64,000 bases of DNA from Ursus arctos (taxonomy: Eukaryota > Chordata > Mammalia > Carnivora > Ursidae), in contig NW_026622874.1 in assembly GCF_023065955.2 (NCBI RefSeq), positions 23,865,772 to 23,929,771 of the forward strand, given 5' to 3'. This document shows, one piece after another, positions 46,190-57,700 of the stretch (position 1 is the stretch's first letter; each line of letters opens with the position of its first letter). Under the pieces are notes generated by a model. It was not told where the DNA came from and did no database searches. It saw nothing but the letters and a program-made list of their open reading frames with translations. A program made the position numbers and the translations under genes.

Positions 46190-46640
46190 GGAAGCTACAA
46201 AGTGGAAATTGCTTTTAAAAGATTTGTGGAAGAGCTTTAGCATGCTGACCAGAATTCAAATCTAATATCTGAATGACTGTTTTATTAAAAGCTTTTAATA
46301 TGGTACTGTCCTAGGTGGCATGTTGATTAAATAAACACACAGGGGGCGTTTGGCAATAAACCTCCACCTCTACTAACATGGCTTTTAAAAATATTATATT
46401 GCAGACATTAATTCCCTTTATCTTCAATTTAATTACATTTTTGTGGCCTGTGTGACAATGCCAGGTGCTCCTTTTGCTCTTGATTAATTCCACTCTGCCC
46501 TGACCGGGTTGTGGGGAACAATAGTTTGCAAATGCCTTCGGTGCCCATGCTGCTGCCCCTGAGAGTCATTAGCATTAGACCGATTTCAGTCTTGACCCGG
46601 AGACTGCAGAAGTCTAAAGTGTTTCCGCCATAAGGAATCC
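46190..46640. promoter_or_regulatory. Candidate conserved non-coding element
   Basis: Repeat-free, AT-rich stretch dense in homeodomain-type TAAT/ATTA cores: TTTATTAAAAGC, TGTTGATTAAATAAAC, GACATTAATTCCC, TTTAATTACATT, TTGATTAATTCC and CATTAGCATTAG. It also carries TTTGGCAATAAACC. Such clustering in otherwise repeat-littered DNA is typical of developmental enhancers, but conservation cannot be tested here. Confidence 0.3.
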
Positions 46641-46659
46641 TTGGTGATTTTTCAGATTT

Positions 46660-47360
46660 TTTTCATGAACTCAGAATCAAATGCAGCTGCCATTTATTAA
46701 ATACCTGCTTCCTATGAGGCAATGGGAATTGATAGCAAGGTAAGTCCTAGAGTCTGTCTTTGTGGAACATGTAGTCATTTGGGAGGATCAGAAAACATAA
46801 ATCATAAGGATCAACTACAGATCATGTTACGGGCTGTCAGAGAGTCACACAGCAATGTGGTGGTGTTAGGATGGAGGGATTCCTTCTGACCTGAGGCCGT
46901 GCTGAAAAGCTTTGGAAAGGAGAATTTTTATCTTGGAGGTATTAGGTTTAGAGAAGGAGCTGGGAGTTAAGAGGCAGATCCGGGGGCGGGGAGAACATTC
47001 TGGACAGAGGGGCAGTGGAGGAATCAGGCGTGTGTGTGCATGCGTGTATGCACGATGGGATATAAGACTGGAGAGGTAAATGGGATCGAATTGTTAGAAT
47101 GTCAGGCAGGACAAATTGCTATCCCATCAAAAATTCCTATCAAGACCATTTATGGTACCTGTTCAATGGGTAGCTCTGGTGGTAGTGTAGTGTGCCAGGA
47201 GCTTTACAGGGAATAGGGGAGGCAATGACATGGAGGCAGGAGGGTCAGTTACTTAGGACGGAGTGGGTACCCAATAATCTCTGAATGGCAGTGTCAATGG
47301 ATGGGAGGGGATAAAGTTGAGAAATATTTCAGAAATATAACGAGAAGTTTTAAAAATCAA
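46660..47360 (-). repeat. L2, antisense
   Basis: CCATTTATTAAATACCTGC, GTTTAGAGAAGGAGCTGG, ACATTCTGGACAGAGGGGC, GGCAATGACATGGAGGC parallel antisense L2 text with heavy divergence. Confidence 0.5.
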
Positions 47361-48519
47361 TTCAACAGGGCAATAGAGAAAAAGAAGCCAGAAGTACCTG
47401 TATTTATTACCCCGAGGGGCTAGGACCGAGTCATGTCATGAGCAAGCATAGGGAGCCCAGCAGGAAGGGAAGATTTGGAGGGAAAGGTGGTTGTTTCTGA
47501 CACAGTTGCGTCTGAGAGTCTGAGAGGGATGGCGTTGTCTAGCTGTCCCCTGGAAAAGCCGGTCTGGAGCTAATGAGAGGCAAGACTGAGCACCAAAGCC
47601 TGAGAGATGCAACGGCCCAGGCCTGGGAAGGTTGGATTTCCCAGGAGGAGCAAACAGAGAGTGGGAAGAGCTGAGAGGTGCAGGGCAGCCTGAGAAGCCA
47701 GAGCAGGGCTTGTAATGCCTGTTTTCCTGGAAAAAACCATGTGTCGCCACCAGTGGAGACATCCTGTGCCCAGTTTCCAGCCAGAAACTCAGGAGCAGTA
47801 ACCAGAAAAGAATCCAAATCTCTGGATCCTGGGCCAGGGCTATAAGCACAGGCACAGAGTCCAAACAGGTGAGTGCCTTTCTCACTAGCATTCCGGCCTG
47901 CTTGCCTTTGCCTAGCTGTCTCCTTCAGGAAAGGAGACCATGACGAATGCTTACCCCCTGGGCTCTGCTAAATTCCCACCAACCCCTCACCAGCCTCTGG
48001 AATTCTTTATGCACCTGCCTCTATAGAAAGGAAGATTTAACTTAGAGGCCTCCCCTGAGAGGGGGCCTGTACTAGGTCTGTGCTTCTCAAACGAGGGTGC
48101 TGTGTGGTTACGCTTTGGTGTTCGGGAATGTTTTGGTTAAAAAAAAGTTATAATTTCTTCTTTTGACTCATGCTAGATGCATATCCTCATACTCTTGTCC
48201 CTCTGCTCTTTATATTCCTGCTCTTTCTTAAAAGTTTATTGATGATTATATCTTTCCTTAAACATACGGGCTGGCTTATTGACTTCCTATGATTATATTA
48301 TTTCTCCAAAGGCTAATTGAAGATTCTGATGCCCAGTTAATATTAGTCAGCCCCCACCTGAGACTTGGGCCCCTCTTCAGCCCTGCCCTATCTCCTCAGT
48401 GCCTTTAAATCCTGGATGCCAGATGGGGCAGCATGAGACTCGGAGGGGGGCCTTTTTCTTACTATTTTAGCACTGGACAAGGAGTGCCTTTGAACCACCT
48501 TTGTGTTAAAGCAAGGGGC
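47361..48519. other. Unique sequence
   Basis: Overlapping minus-strand frames at 47436-47891 (151 codons) and 47539-47817 have no domain. A short hAT-like phrase, GTGCTTCTCAAACGAGG, occurs at 48081. Confidence 0.45.
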
Positions 48520-48710
48520 AGAGCAAGGGTTGGGAACAGGAAGCTTGGTATCAGGCACCAGCTCTGCCACTTGTAATTGATTTGTCTGTTTCTCCATCTG
48601 TAAAATGGGGATGATAAAGATGTCAGCCTTGTAAGTTTGTTGCAAGAGTTAACAGCAGTACAATGTTTAGCCCAGCGTCTAGCACATTCTGAGGGCTTGT
48701 TGGACAATGG
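48520..48710 (+). repeat. MIR, sense
   Basis: CACCAGCTCTGCCACTTG, CTCCATCTGTAAAATGGGG, GATGATAAAGATGTCAGCC and a CAGCGTCTAGCACATTC 3' end. Confidence 0.85.
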
Positions 48711-49185
48711 CTGTGTGCATGGAATCGGGGAGGCTCCACCTTACCGTATAACCTAATCTTGGATTAGGGAAGTGCTTATCAATGGGCTTTTATCCCGGTT
48801 TACATGTGAACCTGTTTCGTATGGTGCAGTGTATCAAGAAAAAGTCCAGAAGCAAAGGATTCTCTTTATGCTTCAATTCTAAACCCTGGCTAGCGTCGGC
48901 GTTCAAGGCAGGGGTTCTGAGAAATGGGAAACATTTCTTTTGCATCTCATTTCATAACACTGAGTTCCCTTTACCTAACAGAGACACGCTGTGGACATTT
49001 TGCGAGAGAGACAATGAGTCACTGTGGAGGCAGCATCAGACTTTTTATTTCATCCTATCGTCAGGCAACGTGGGGTTGCGGCAGACTCATGTCACTGCGA
49101 GAATGCAGGTTATGCCACCAATAGATCTGCCCATAATTCTGGGTCCTGGCATGACATGGTGGGGAGAGCTCTGCTGTAAGAGTTC
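48711..49185. other. Unique sequence with a 150-codon frame
   Basis: Frame 48782-49234 is open from an ATG for 150 codons but runs into a MIR, has no domain and no consistent composition; taken as chance. Confidence 0.45.
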
Positions 49186-49350
49186 TAAGAAAACAAGTCT
49201 GATCCTTGAGTTGCCTCAATTTTCTCATCTGTAACTCGGGGACAAGAATATTCTCTCTGGCTATGGAATAGGGTTGTTGGGTAACAATACATGAACATGC
49301 TGTCTATGTTATAAAAGGTTAAACAAATGCAATCTAATATTCTTAGTATC
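49186..49350 (+). repeat. MIR, sense
   Basis: CTTGAGTTGCCTCAATTTTC, CTCATCTGTAACTCGGGGAC, TAGGGTTGTTGGGTAAC. Confidence 0.7.
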
Positions 49351-49494
49351 AAGCCATCACTTTCATAGAGATTTCTGCTGCCGCCAGCAAATGCCACCTT
49401 CCGGGTGTCCAAAATGACTTGCAGTAAAGGTTAGGTGCATTTGGAGCTAGTTCCTGAGTGGGAGCAGGAGACTGGAGTGGAATGGGGAGAAGGG

Positions 49495-49675
49495 AAGCTT
49501 TGTGGTTTGCACGCTTTAGCATGCATCAGAATCACCTGGGAGGCTAGGATTCCTCCCCTGAGTTTCTGATTCTATAGGTCTGGGGGTGGGGCCTGAGAAT
49601 TTGCATTTCTAACACATTCCCAGGTGATGCTGACGCTGTTGGTCCAGGGACCATACTCAGAGAACTACTGTACTA
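49495..49675 (+). repeat. MER5A hAT transposon, well preserved
   Basis: TTAGCATGCATCAGAATCACC, GAGTTTCTGATTCTATAGG, GGGGCCTGAGAATTTGCATT, TTCCCAGGTGATGCTGACG, GGTCCAGGGACC and AGAGAACTACTG: essentially the whole MER5A. Confidence 0.93.
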
Positions 49676-49729
49676 GGGCAAGCAGGAAGAGACAGGCACT
49701 GGAACTGAAACAGGCAGTGTGAAGATCTA

Positions 49730-50140
49730 TGTGGGTAAGATGGTTTGGAAGAAAAAAATTGCAGAAGACAGAAAAATTAGGGATAATGTGCAGATTGGGC
49801 AGAACAAAGGGAAAAGTCTCACTCCATAACAAATGCAAGCAGGGGGAAGTTGCTAGGTGATGGAGGAGGGAGAGAGGTGAATTTCCACTGTAGGAGAAAC
49901 CAGGAGCACAGAGTTGGAAATATACATGTTTTGAGGAAGCAGAGGAGGTGGAAATTTCTCATTAAGAAGTGAGGAGTGGTGTGTTTGGTGCTGGGGGGTG
50001 GGAGTAGAGACAGACTGGGGGAGAAATGCCTCTGTCGAGTAAGGGGGACAGCTGAGATGTGGCAGAGGGGGTAATTTCAGGGCTGTGTGGTTTGGCTTGG
50101 TAGTGAAGCACAATAGAAATTGGGAGAAAGGGGGTGGAAT
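49730..50140 (-). repeat. Possible L2, antisense
   Basis: Purine-rich text with AAGTTGCTAGGTGATGGAGG and GGAGAAACCAGGAGCACAG resembles the distal antisense L2 region. Weak. Confidence 0.35.
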
Positions 50141-50169
50141 TTAGATGTGTGACCTGCCCCGTAGCTTTC

Positions 50170-50508
50170 TTGCTCTCTGCATTTATCACATCACATCACA
50201 CCCAGCAAGACAGCCCCCCTCCTCCTGGCTCATTAGGAGATTTGATTCGGCTTGGCTCCTGCTGTCAGCAGCTGTCTGGGGCAAGATCTTTATGCTCCCT
50301 GCTCCCTGAGCAGCAACGAGCCTTCAGCCAGCAGCAGAGCTCATTAGAAGAGGGCCCCCTGGACACTTTATTTTCAGCTTATTGGTGGCCGGAAAGAGTT
50401 AATACCTACGGCTTTGCTGCCCCCTGCACAGCCTCTGGGTGCAGAGGGAGGCAGCTTTGGGCTGTGGGGACTTCTCCCTGAGCTGCAGCCAGAGGAGCAA
50501 GGAAGCAG
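50170..50508 (+). promoter_or_regulatory. Candidate promoter/5' exon region
   Basis: Repeat-free, GC-moderate block with CAGCAGCTGTCTGGGGC (an E-box), TTTATTTTCAGC, GGTGGCCGGAAAGAG (ETS-like GGAA) and a donor-like AAGCAG|GTTAGTG at 50509. It contrasts with flanking repeat debris. Direction inferred only from the donor. Confidence 0.2.
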
Positions 50509-50720
50509 GTTAGTGAAGAGGAAGGTATGGGAGGAGTGCCAGGCGAGCTCTGCTCAGGGGCACCTCCTGCATCCTGCCAATGAGGATGGGCGTGCAGACC
50601 GTGCCCGGGAGCTGAGCCGCCGCCTGCTGGGTGTAGGCTGCTTCAGTATTTACTGGATGTGACAAGCAGAGAGAAGAGCTTTCAACGGGGCTGCTTGCTG
50701 CCCGGCTCAAGTGGTGGGAG

Positions 50721-50790
50721 GTGTGTTGTGCATGCATGCGTGTGTATATGTGTGTGTGCACGCACGAGTGTGCCTGTGCATTCATGCACA
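50721..50790. repeat. Alternating purine-pyrimidine tract
   Basis: GTGTGTTGTGCATGCATGCG, TGTATATGTGTGTGTGCACG, then CATTCATGCACATATG. Degenerate TG/CA microsatellite. Confidence 0.9.
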
Positions 50791-50848
50791 TATGTTCTTC
50801 ACCCATCAAGGATCTGACTGCTAAAAGAAAGATCTACTCTTTCCCCAG

Positions 50849-50922
50849 AACTCCTTAACCCGCAGCCTCTCTGACCACCCAGTTGGCAAAGACCCGCAGG
50901 CCATGAGGACTGGTCAAAGACA
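50849..50922 (+). other. Candidate exon (hypothetical)
   Basis: 74 bp between CTACTCTTTCCCCAG, a good acceptor, and AAAGACA|GTGAGTATT, a good donor. An ATG at 50903 in a favourable context (GGCCATGAGG) would start MRTGQR and continue into the next exon. It could be an alternative coding or 5'-UTR exon. I do not recognise a protein. Confidence 0.25.
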
Positions 50923-52472
50923 GTGAGTATTGCTTTTGCTTTTCTCTTTCCTCTTCAAGGTGCCCATGTGGGCTGATTGCATTATCCATATTTAATTAAC
51001 CTGCCTCTCCATGCATATTGATTGCTTTCTCTCCGCTGAGACTCTTAGTTTCTCTTCCCCTCTTTAAAAGGGAGCTTTTTGCTCTTTGCTTTTAACCTTT
51101 GTTTTTTTCCTTGAGTACCCTCTTTCCATTATTTCCCATCCTGTCTGCCCCAGAGTCACCTGTCATTTGATGTCCACCTAACAGGGCACATTGCCATGGT
51201 CCTTCCTGGGGCTCTAGGGACCCCAAACTTCATCCCCCAGAAGTCAAGGACCAGATGGAATTAGAGCCCCAAGGTGCTGGGATGAATGAGGAAGCTAGGG
51301 CCAGAGTCTCCTGCAGATTCTGATCGTATCGAAGTCAAGGCTGAACTAGGTGAAGGGATGGTGAAAGGTCTGGGGGGCAGTGGTGGGCAGTGCTGGATTT
51401 GGGAGGGAGAGAGGCAGGCATGGAAGCAGTCCCGGCAAGCCAGGGTGAGCCAGCAGTGGGAACGGGAAGAGCGACAAGGCAGTGACTGCGGGCCTGGTGA
51501 TACCTGCCCCGAATGACCTTGCCTGCTGTGTCTGTGGGGACACATCCCTGGTTCTGTTCAGCACCAGGGTCGCGAAGGCCCCTGGCACAGCCTTCCCCTC
51601 CTCCGGGTCACAGACCATCAGCAAGAGAAAATGAGGCATAGGTACCCCAAACTGTGATTTCTCGCAGCTGGAAGAGAACCTTAACCCTGGCAAGGGCTTC
51701 GGTTTCCTTACTCCTGGGCAGGCAGGTGGATGCACCATTAGGACAAAGATTAAGGAAATGTCCCTACTGTTAGGGAACAGAGCGTAAGCTCAGTCTCCTG
51801 GAGGATGAGCTTTGACACAAAGTCTAACTATTTTTTTTTTTTTAGTTTTAACAAAGCAATCTTTTAATTTTATTAAATTTGGTATTACTAGAGAAGGTAT
51901 TTTTAAAAAAAGTATTTGTGAAATGTTCTGTATAATACAAAAATAATTTAAATGGAGTAGATCGAGTAGGGGCCTTATCTATCTAAATTAGGTTTCTTTT
52001 AAAATGGATTCTATGTTTGGTGTCAGGGTTCCCCAGGGGAGCCCTTTACGGATAGGCTGCTCTCTTCACGTGTTTCTTCCTATCATTTCTGTGGGAACAA
52101 AGGGTTTGAAGCACTGAGAAGGGGACCCTCAGGAAAGAGAGATGATCAGTCAACAAGCCCTCAACCTCAGTATCCCCTTTCCTGACGTCCTCCCCGCTTC
52201 GGGTCAGGAAGGGGCCAGTCCCCAGGCTGAGAAAGGTCGGGTGGCCTCCATCTGGGCAAGAGAGAGTAGCGTGCATATTCATTGCTTCAGCTTGTGCCTG
52301 TGATCCTGCAAAGGAGCAGGCCTGTGCAGTGATGGGGGCCTGACAGGTCTCCCTGGGAGTTACTCCACCCTTCCCCCTGCTCACACCCTCCCCACGCTCC
52401 AGGACAGGTTCCCCGAGAGGGAGGCGAGGATCAGAAGAGCAGCCAATCAAGTAATTCTGGAACAAGTGCTGA
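50923..52472. other. Unique sequence
   Basis: An AT-rich patch at 50975-51040 (TTGCATTATCCATATTTAATT) looks enhancer-like. Frames at 51261-51545 and 51346-51738 lie on GC-rich DNA and lack domains. A T13 tract at 51831. Confidence 0.4.
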
Positions 52473-52486
52473 CCCCCCCCCCCCCC
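52473..52486. repeat. Poly(C) tract, 14 bp
   Basis: Uninterrupted run of 14 C. The length may be unreliable in sequencing. Confidence 0.95.
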
Positions 52487-53282
52487 ATCCCTGGCTGCTG
52501 GTCACTTAGGCCCCGCTGGAATAAGACAAAGAGAGCAGTAATTTTTGGCTTGCCAGGCCCGTGCCTTCCTCCCCTGGGGCACATGCCCCACTTCCCCGTC
52601 AATGGCCAGTGTTTGGGGAAATAGGAGCTCCTGACCACCCAGCAGTTTGTCCCGGTTCATCCTTAGCTGGTCGCCCTTCGTCAGCACAAGCAGGCATTGG
52701 TGGGCAAGGGGCTGCGTGGGGGGAGGCGTTCTGTCAGCGGAAAGCCATCCGAGAGGATTTGTAGCACAGTCAGATAAGAGAGGGCTGCCCCCCTCTTACA
52801 GCAGATTCTTTGATTTTAGGTGAGAGGACGTGAAAGGGTAAATCCCTGTGCCCCGCAGTCCTATCTCCCGCCCTGACGTCCCTGCACACCGGCCAGAGGG
52901 TTAACCGTAAGCGCGTGCCTGTATGGCCGCTTTACTGATGCCACGCAGGTAATGATGCTCACCTGTCTCCCTGCCCCTGCCCTTCCCCCTCTCTGCCCCT
53001 TCCCACCCCCCTGCTGTGTGAGCCTGCCCCAGCCTTCGACTCCCACGGGTGGTCCGTCCCCTCAGGCCATTGTTGCGGATGGTGATCTCCTTCCTGGGGC
53101 GCTTCTTGCAAAGTTGTGGCCTTGCAAGCAGGACCTACCTCAGTGCCAAACCCTCCTATTGACTGGTGGGGCTCATGGGGTGGGACCGTGCATGAGCTTG
53201 CACTGAACCATGTAGAGACCTCTATACGGTCGTGAAACAGGGAAGAAGATGAGGGCAAGCTTACTTCTTTTTGCTTTTGCTT
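52487..53282. other. GC-rich unique sequence
   Basis: No repeat recognised. Includes CCGTAAGCGCGTGCCTG and GATGCCACGCAG|GTAATG, a donor-like site near 52950. Overlapping frames on both strands are not convincing. Confidence 0.4.
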
Positions 53283-53311
53283 TTCCTTCCTTCGTTCCTT
53301 CCTTCCTTCGT
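53283..53311. repeat. (TTCC)n tract
   Basis: TTCCTTCCTTCGTTCCTTCC with two CG interruptions. Confidence 0.9.
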
Positions 53312-54344
53312 TTTTAAGTAACCTTAACCTTTGACTCTCACTTCTGCTCCCATTATTTCAAACCTAACTAACAAGGTTATAATTCAGGTCTCATCTAGAC
53401 AAGATGGAAAATCAAAACCGTTGGGCCCCAAAGAATATTTTGTGAAAGATTTTTGCAAACTATTTGGGAGAACCACCGTTGTCTTGGTAACGAGTATACC
53501 CTTTACACTGGCCCCTGCTAAACGTCGCTCGATGGCTCGTGTGGATTTGCCATTTGTTTTGAAATCCTCTTAATTGCTCTTGGGGGCTTCGACCTGACTA
53601 TTTTGTGATTGATGACCCTGGGGCACCGAGGAGTGAACTGACTCACTCAAGTTGGGTTTTGGCCTTGGTGCAGCCTGAGTAAGACTTTTACTTGAATTCA
53701 CAGAATGTGGTGACTTAAGGGCTCTTAATCAGTTGCTTGCATGGCCTGGTGGTAGAGCACCCCATAATTTATAAGAGTGAGTGGACATAAGAGGCTCACC
53801 ATCGCAGGAGAGAGAACGGCTATCGCCAATGTTTTGAAACGCCACAAAATCAATGGCTGCGTCACGTGCCTGGCTGAGATAAGAGGTGGGAGCACAGGAC
53901 GTGCAGCCCAGTTTTCTGCAGGAGAGGGGCTATTTCAGGGAACTGGGATGTTCCAGCTTTAAAAGGCTCTTGGAGATGGGCTGTGGAATACAAATGTTGT
54001 CCATCCTTGCCAAATATAATACCATCCCAGTAGACGTTTGTTGGATAAGATTTCTGTAAATAACCAGCTTGGGTCAGGGACGAAAACCCATTTGGAACAA
54101 CAGGAAGAGATTGAATTGGATGGCCTCTAGCGTCTCTGGGGCCCAGGATTCACGAATCAGGGGAAGGGAAAGCCAGGCAGGAAGGACTTCCTTTCCACAG
54201 ACAGAATAACATCTCTGGGACTATTTCTGTGGCACATGGTTACCAGCATGCACGTGGCAGTGCCCTTTTATAAGTCACTCTTCAGTCCTGATTTGATTAC
54301 ACCAAACCCTTCCCACTTACCTTTGCTCTCCATGCGAGGAGCTG
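53312..54344. other. Unique sequence
   Basis: A stop-free frame 53331-53573 (80 codons) covers a CpG-bearing segment (AAACGTCGCTCGATGGCTCG). Not recognisable as protein; could be non-coding constraint or chance. Confidence 0.4.
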
Positions 54345-54540
54345 CCACGGTTAAAGATCAGGGGCGAGAGAGTAAATATTTTGAGTTCTATGGGCCATAC
54401 AGCCTGTGTTGCAACCACCCAACTCTGCCCTCGTGCTCAAAAGCAGCTTTAGACAATATGTAAATAAATGGGTGTTGTTGTGTTCCAATAAACCTTTATT
54501 TACACAAATGGGCATCTTGCAGGGCCATAGTTTAAAAGGT
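54345..54540 (+). repeat. hAT-type non-autonomous DNA transposon (MER class)
   Basis: GAGAGTAAATATTTTGAG, TGGGCCATACAGCCTGTG, CAACCACCCAACTCTGCCC, GACAATATGTAAATAAATGG, TTCCAATAAACCTTTATTTAC and a GCAGGGCCATAGTTT end match a common eutherian Charlie-type element. Confidence 0.8.
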
Positions 54541-54766
54541 AAAAGGGGGCTAATGTTGGAAGTCGGAAAGAGACATTAGTGTAATTGCTCATCGGACCTT
54601 CCATAACACATAACATGTAAATGTCTGGTCCTTAGGAAAATAAAAAATGTGAGAATTTTAAACATACATGTTAACGTTTTGGACAGGTTGACTGAGAGAA
54701 GCCAAAATATAAATAGGAATATGAGAGCTTAGTTAGGTAAATTAAAGAACGGAGAGAGGGACCCTT

Positions 54767-54967
54767 TTTTTTTTTTTTAAAGATTTTATTTATTTATTCG
54801 ACAGAGATAGAGACAGCCAGCGAGAGAGGGAACACAAGCAGGGGGAGTGGGAGAGGAAGAAGCAGGCTCATAGCGGAAGAGCCCGATGTGGGGCTCGATC
54901 CCATAACGCCGGGTTCACGCCCTGAGCCGAAGGCAGACGCTTAACCGCTGTGCCACCCAGGCGCCCC
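54767..54967 (-). mobile_element. SINEC, young subfamily, antisense
   Basis: Complete copy: AAAGATTTTATTTATTTATT, GACAGCCAGCGAGAGAGGG, GCTTAACCGCTGTGCCACC, GGCGCCCC. A perfect 16-bp target-site duplication, GGAGAGAGGGACCCTT, at 54751-54766 and 54968-54983. Confidence 0.97.
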
Positions 54968-54983
54968 GGAGAGAGGGACCCTT

Positions 54984-56109
54984 GTTCTTAACTGCTGATT
55001 GTGCCAGCTGCTCTGGCTGTCACCTACAGGTGTTGGTCCTTGCTGGTTTGTAGCCGTTCATACATCTATATCCCCAGGTTTGGGGGATGAGTGGGGAGCA
55101 CCTGAGTCAGCATTAATTTGCCTTAAAGCTTCATTTGTGCTCAGAGGTTCTGTGATACGCACCCCTGTATTATGCAAGCAAGCTTCTACTTTCCGTGCGG
55201 GTACCACTTCTGGGGCTCTGCAATTAGGAGCTGCTGCTGCTGCTACTTGGCCCTCCTGATGGGAGAGCAAAATGTGGATTGTTATTTTGTCTTCACTGTA
55301 TTTCCTTTCCCTACAGAGAATCCTAATTTAGAAATTCTTCCAAGCTAATGACCTTCATTGACTTACTATCAACTTGAATGTTAGCTTTGAAAAAGCATTA
55401 AGCCTCTAGGGGTAGGGTACCTATTACTATTCCAGGAGTCAAGCTAGGGAGTGAGTATATATCCCTTGATCTTCTAGGTATTTCTCCTCTTGTTCATGAA
55501 ATCTTCAGGGACCGCCTGGGGAAGGATGGGGGATCAGGGGAGGCAGCTCAGGCTCCTGCAGGAGCCGTTCCCGGGGCCCTTTATAGAGCTGACAGCTACG
55601 ATCATGACAGTTCCCCGTCCTTCTGCCCCTGTGCCTGTTGCAGGAACAAAGGGATGAGGACCCGCCTGGGATGCCTGTCTCACAAGTCAGACTCGTGTAG
55701 TGATTTCACAGCTATTCTTCCCGACAAACCCAACCGTGCTCTAAAGTGAGTAGTTTGGCCACGTGGCATTCCCAGGGTGCTCACCGTGGGGCGCCCACTG
55801 CTGGGCTGTAGGACCTGTTCTTCTCTAGTGAGTGGTTGACCAGATGAGCCTAGGAACAATAAAGCCCTGCCACTTGGCGGCTCCTTTTATATCCCTGAAC
55901 GTGATGCATGGATGTGAATTTTCCTTTCCAGAATGTGTGACCTAACTCAGAATAGGGACCCTCTTTTTGTTTTTAAGAAAACTGTGTTATCCACCACTCT
56001 TATAAAGATGTGCTGAAGGATGTTTCTTGGTTCTACTTAGTCGTCAGTCTGAGCTCTCAGTTTGGAAACAAACACTCACATATATTCTAAAGCTCTGCTT
56101 ATGTTCAGA
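54984..56109. other. Unique sequence
   Basis: No repeat family or gene recognised. Confidence 0.45.
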
Positions 56110-56320
56110 TAATCTGGACTCAGTGCCTATACTGGGCAAGTACTGGGTTCAATGGTGTCATAGATGCACCTCATTTAACCCTCACGGGGTTCGGGGATGT
56201 GGGCACCGTGATCCCCATTGCAGAGGTGAAGAGATTAAGGTCACACTAAAATATGGAGTTAGGAGCTCAGACTACCTTTTCTGACGCTAAGGCCAGTTTC
56301 TTTCCATTGTTATCTTAACA
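56110..56320 (-). repeat. MIR, antisense
   Basis: CATTTAACCCTCACGGGG, GATCCCCATTGCAGAGGTG, AAGAGATTAAGGTCACAC. Confidence 0.75.
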
Positions 56321-57474
56321 TCTTTATATCCTGCGCTTTTTTAGCTTGGTTTTTTAGACTAAAAGCCAATATACAAATACACTGAATTCCAGTACTGAGG
56401 TTTGCCAGAGTTACTTAAGAATGTCCACATTTACAGCGACAGAATTGCAGGAATCCCGTGGTTTTCTTTTGTGCCCTGCCCCCTGCCCGCCATTGTTCCA
56501 ATTTGGTCTCCAGAACAAATCTTGGTGGTTGCTGATGGAGAGGGGGAGTCATTTCAGAAATATTCAAGAGAGTTGTTTTTTCTTTCCTAGGAGACTATCC
56601 ACAGAAGAAGCCACGAGGTGGGCAGATTCCTTTGACGTGCTTCTGTCCCATAAGTGTAAGTAGAATTCAGGTTTCCTCGTGTTGCAGCAAATCGTCCATT
56701 TAGCAAAAGAGGCACCAAATGCCCACCATGATCCAGGTACCATGCTGGGTGCCCCAGACAGCCCCCAGTCCCTGCGCTCATGGAGCCTCCTGCTTAGGGG
56801 AGTATATAGATAACAAGATGCAATTTAAATGTAGTGGGAAGAGGGCCTTCTTTTCTGTGTTCTGGGTTGAAAGGATGGTCCCAAGAAGCCTTCGTGTTTT
56901 CAGCAGTTTTATCAAAAAGAAAGAATTTAGTTTAGGAAGTTGGAGTGATGGGCTCAGTGGGAATGACAGTCTAGTGTCCATCCTAGATCTTGCTTATAAA
57001 ATTAAATGACCTCCCCCCAAGTCCCCGGAGAGCCTTGGTTTACTCATCCGTCAGATGAATATTCTGTGCATTTCGTTAGTCACTCGAGTTGGCGTAGTTT
57101 TGTGTTTTCTTGTTGCTTTTTATTTTGGGGGTTTACTACCCCAGCTGTATCACACTCTTCAGTTTCTGGCTGGGTAAGAGTTTTACTAGAATGTATTTCT
57201 GCTGTCCCTCCTCTTCTGTTTTCCCATACCTCCCCGTACCCCCCAAAAAATTGCAGAAATAATCATGCATATTTCCCCTGGGAAGGGCACTTTGAGGCTG
57301 GCCAAACTTTTCAGCTCTTGCTTTTTTCTCATCACAACCAAGTCCAAATTCATCGGGTTTTAAAATCGTAGTGACATGAAGGACATGTGAGTAGGAGAGC
57401 AGGGGTGAGGAAGAAAGAAGGATCTTTTGCAGAAAAAAGAAGGTTTCATGCAGACTTTCAGTACTCCTTTTAAA
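56321..57474. other. Unique sequence with a short L2 piece
   Basis: 56690-56815 resembles antisense L2 3' text (GATCCAGGTACCATGCTGGG, GCGCTCATGGAGCCTCC). The 121-codon frame at 57006-57371 has no domain. Confidence 0.4.
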
Positions 57475-57700
57475 TTCTTCCTGTCAATATTAGAAATCCT
57501 GATTGATCTGGGAGCAGAAGGGTTGCTTTTAGCATGGAGTCTTGTTTCCACTTAATTGAGGAACATGGTTTTGTACAACGAGGTTAAGGGCATGGGCTGG
57601 TAGTCAGACCTGTGTTCTTGGTCTTGACCCAGCTCAGCTTCTAGATAATTGAGCGGCCTTGATGGAGTCGCCCAATCTTCAGATGTCTTTAGAAGTGATT
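57475..57700 (+). repeat. Local duplicate, copy A
   Basis: About 215 bp homologous to 59517-59775: shared TTTCCACTTAATTG, GGTAGTCAGACCTG versus GGTTGTCAGACCTG, and GCCTTGATGGA. The right half looks MIR-like; the left half is not a repeat I know. Confidence 0.7.

Noticed and set aside
47436..47891. 151-codon minus-strand frame
   Set aside because: No domain, no splice or start support, overlapping alternative frame.
48782..49234. 150-codon ATG frame
   Set aside because: Its end lies inside a MIR and the translation resembles no family.
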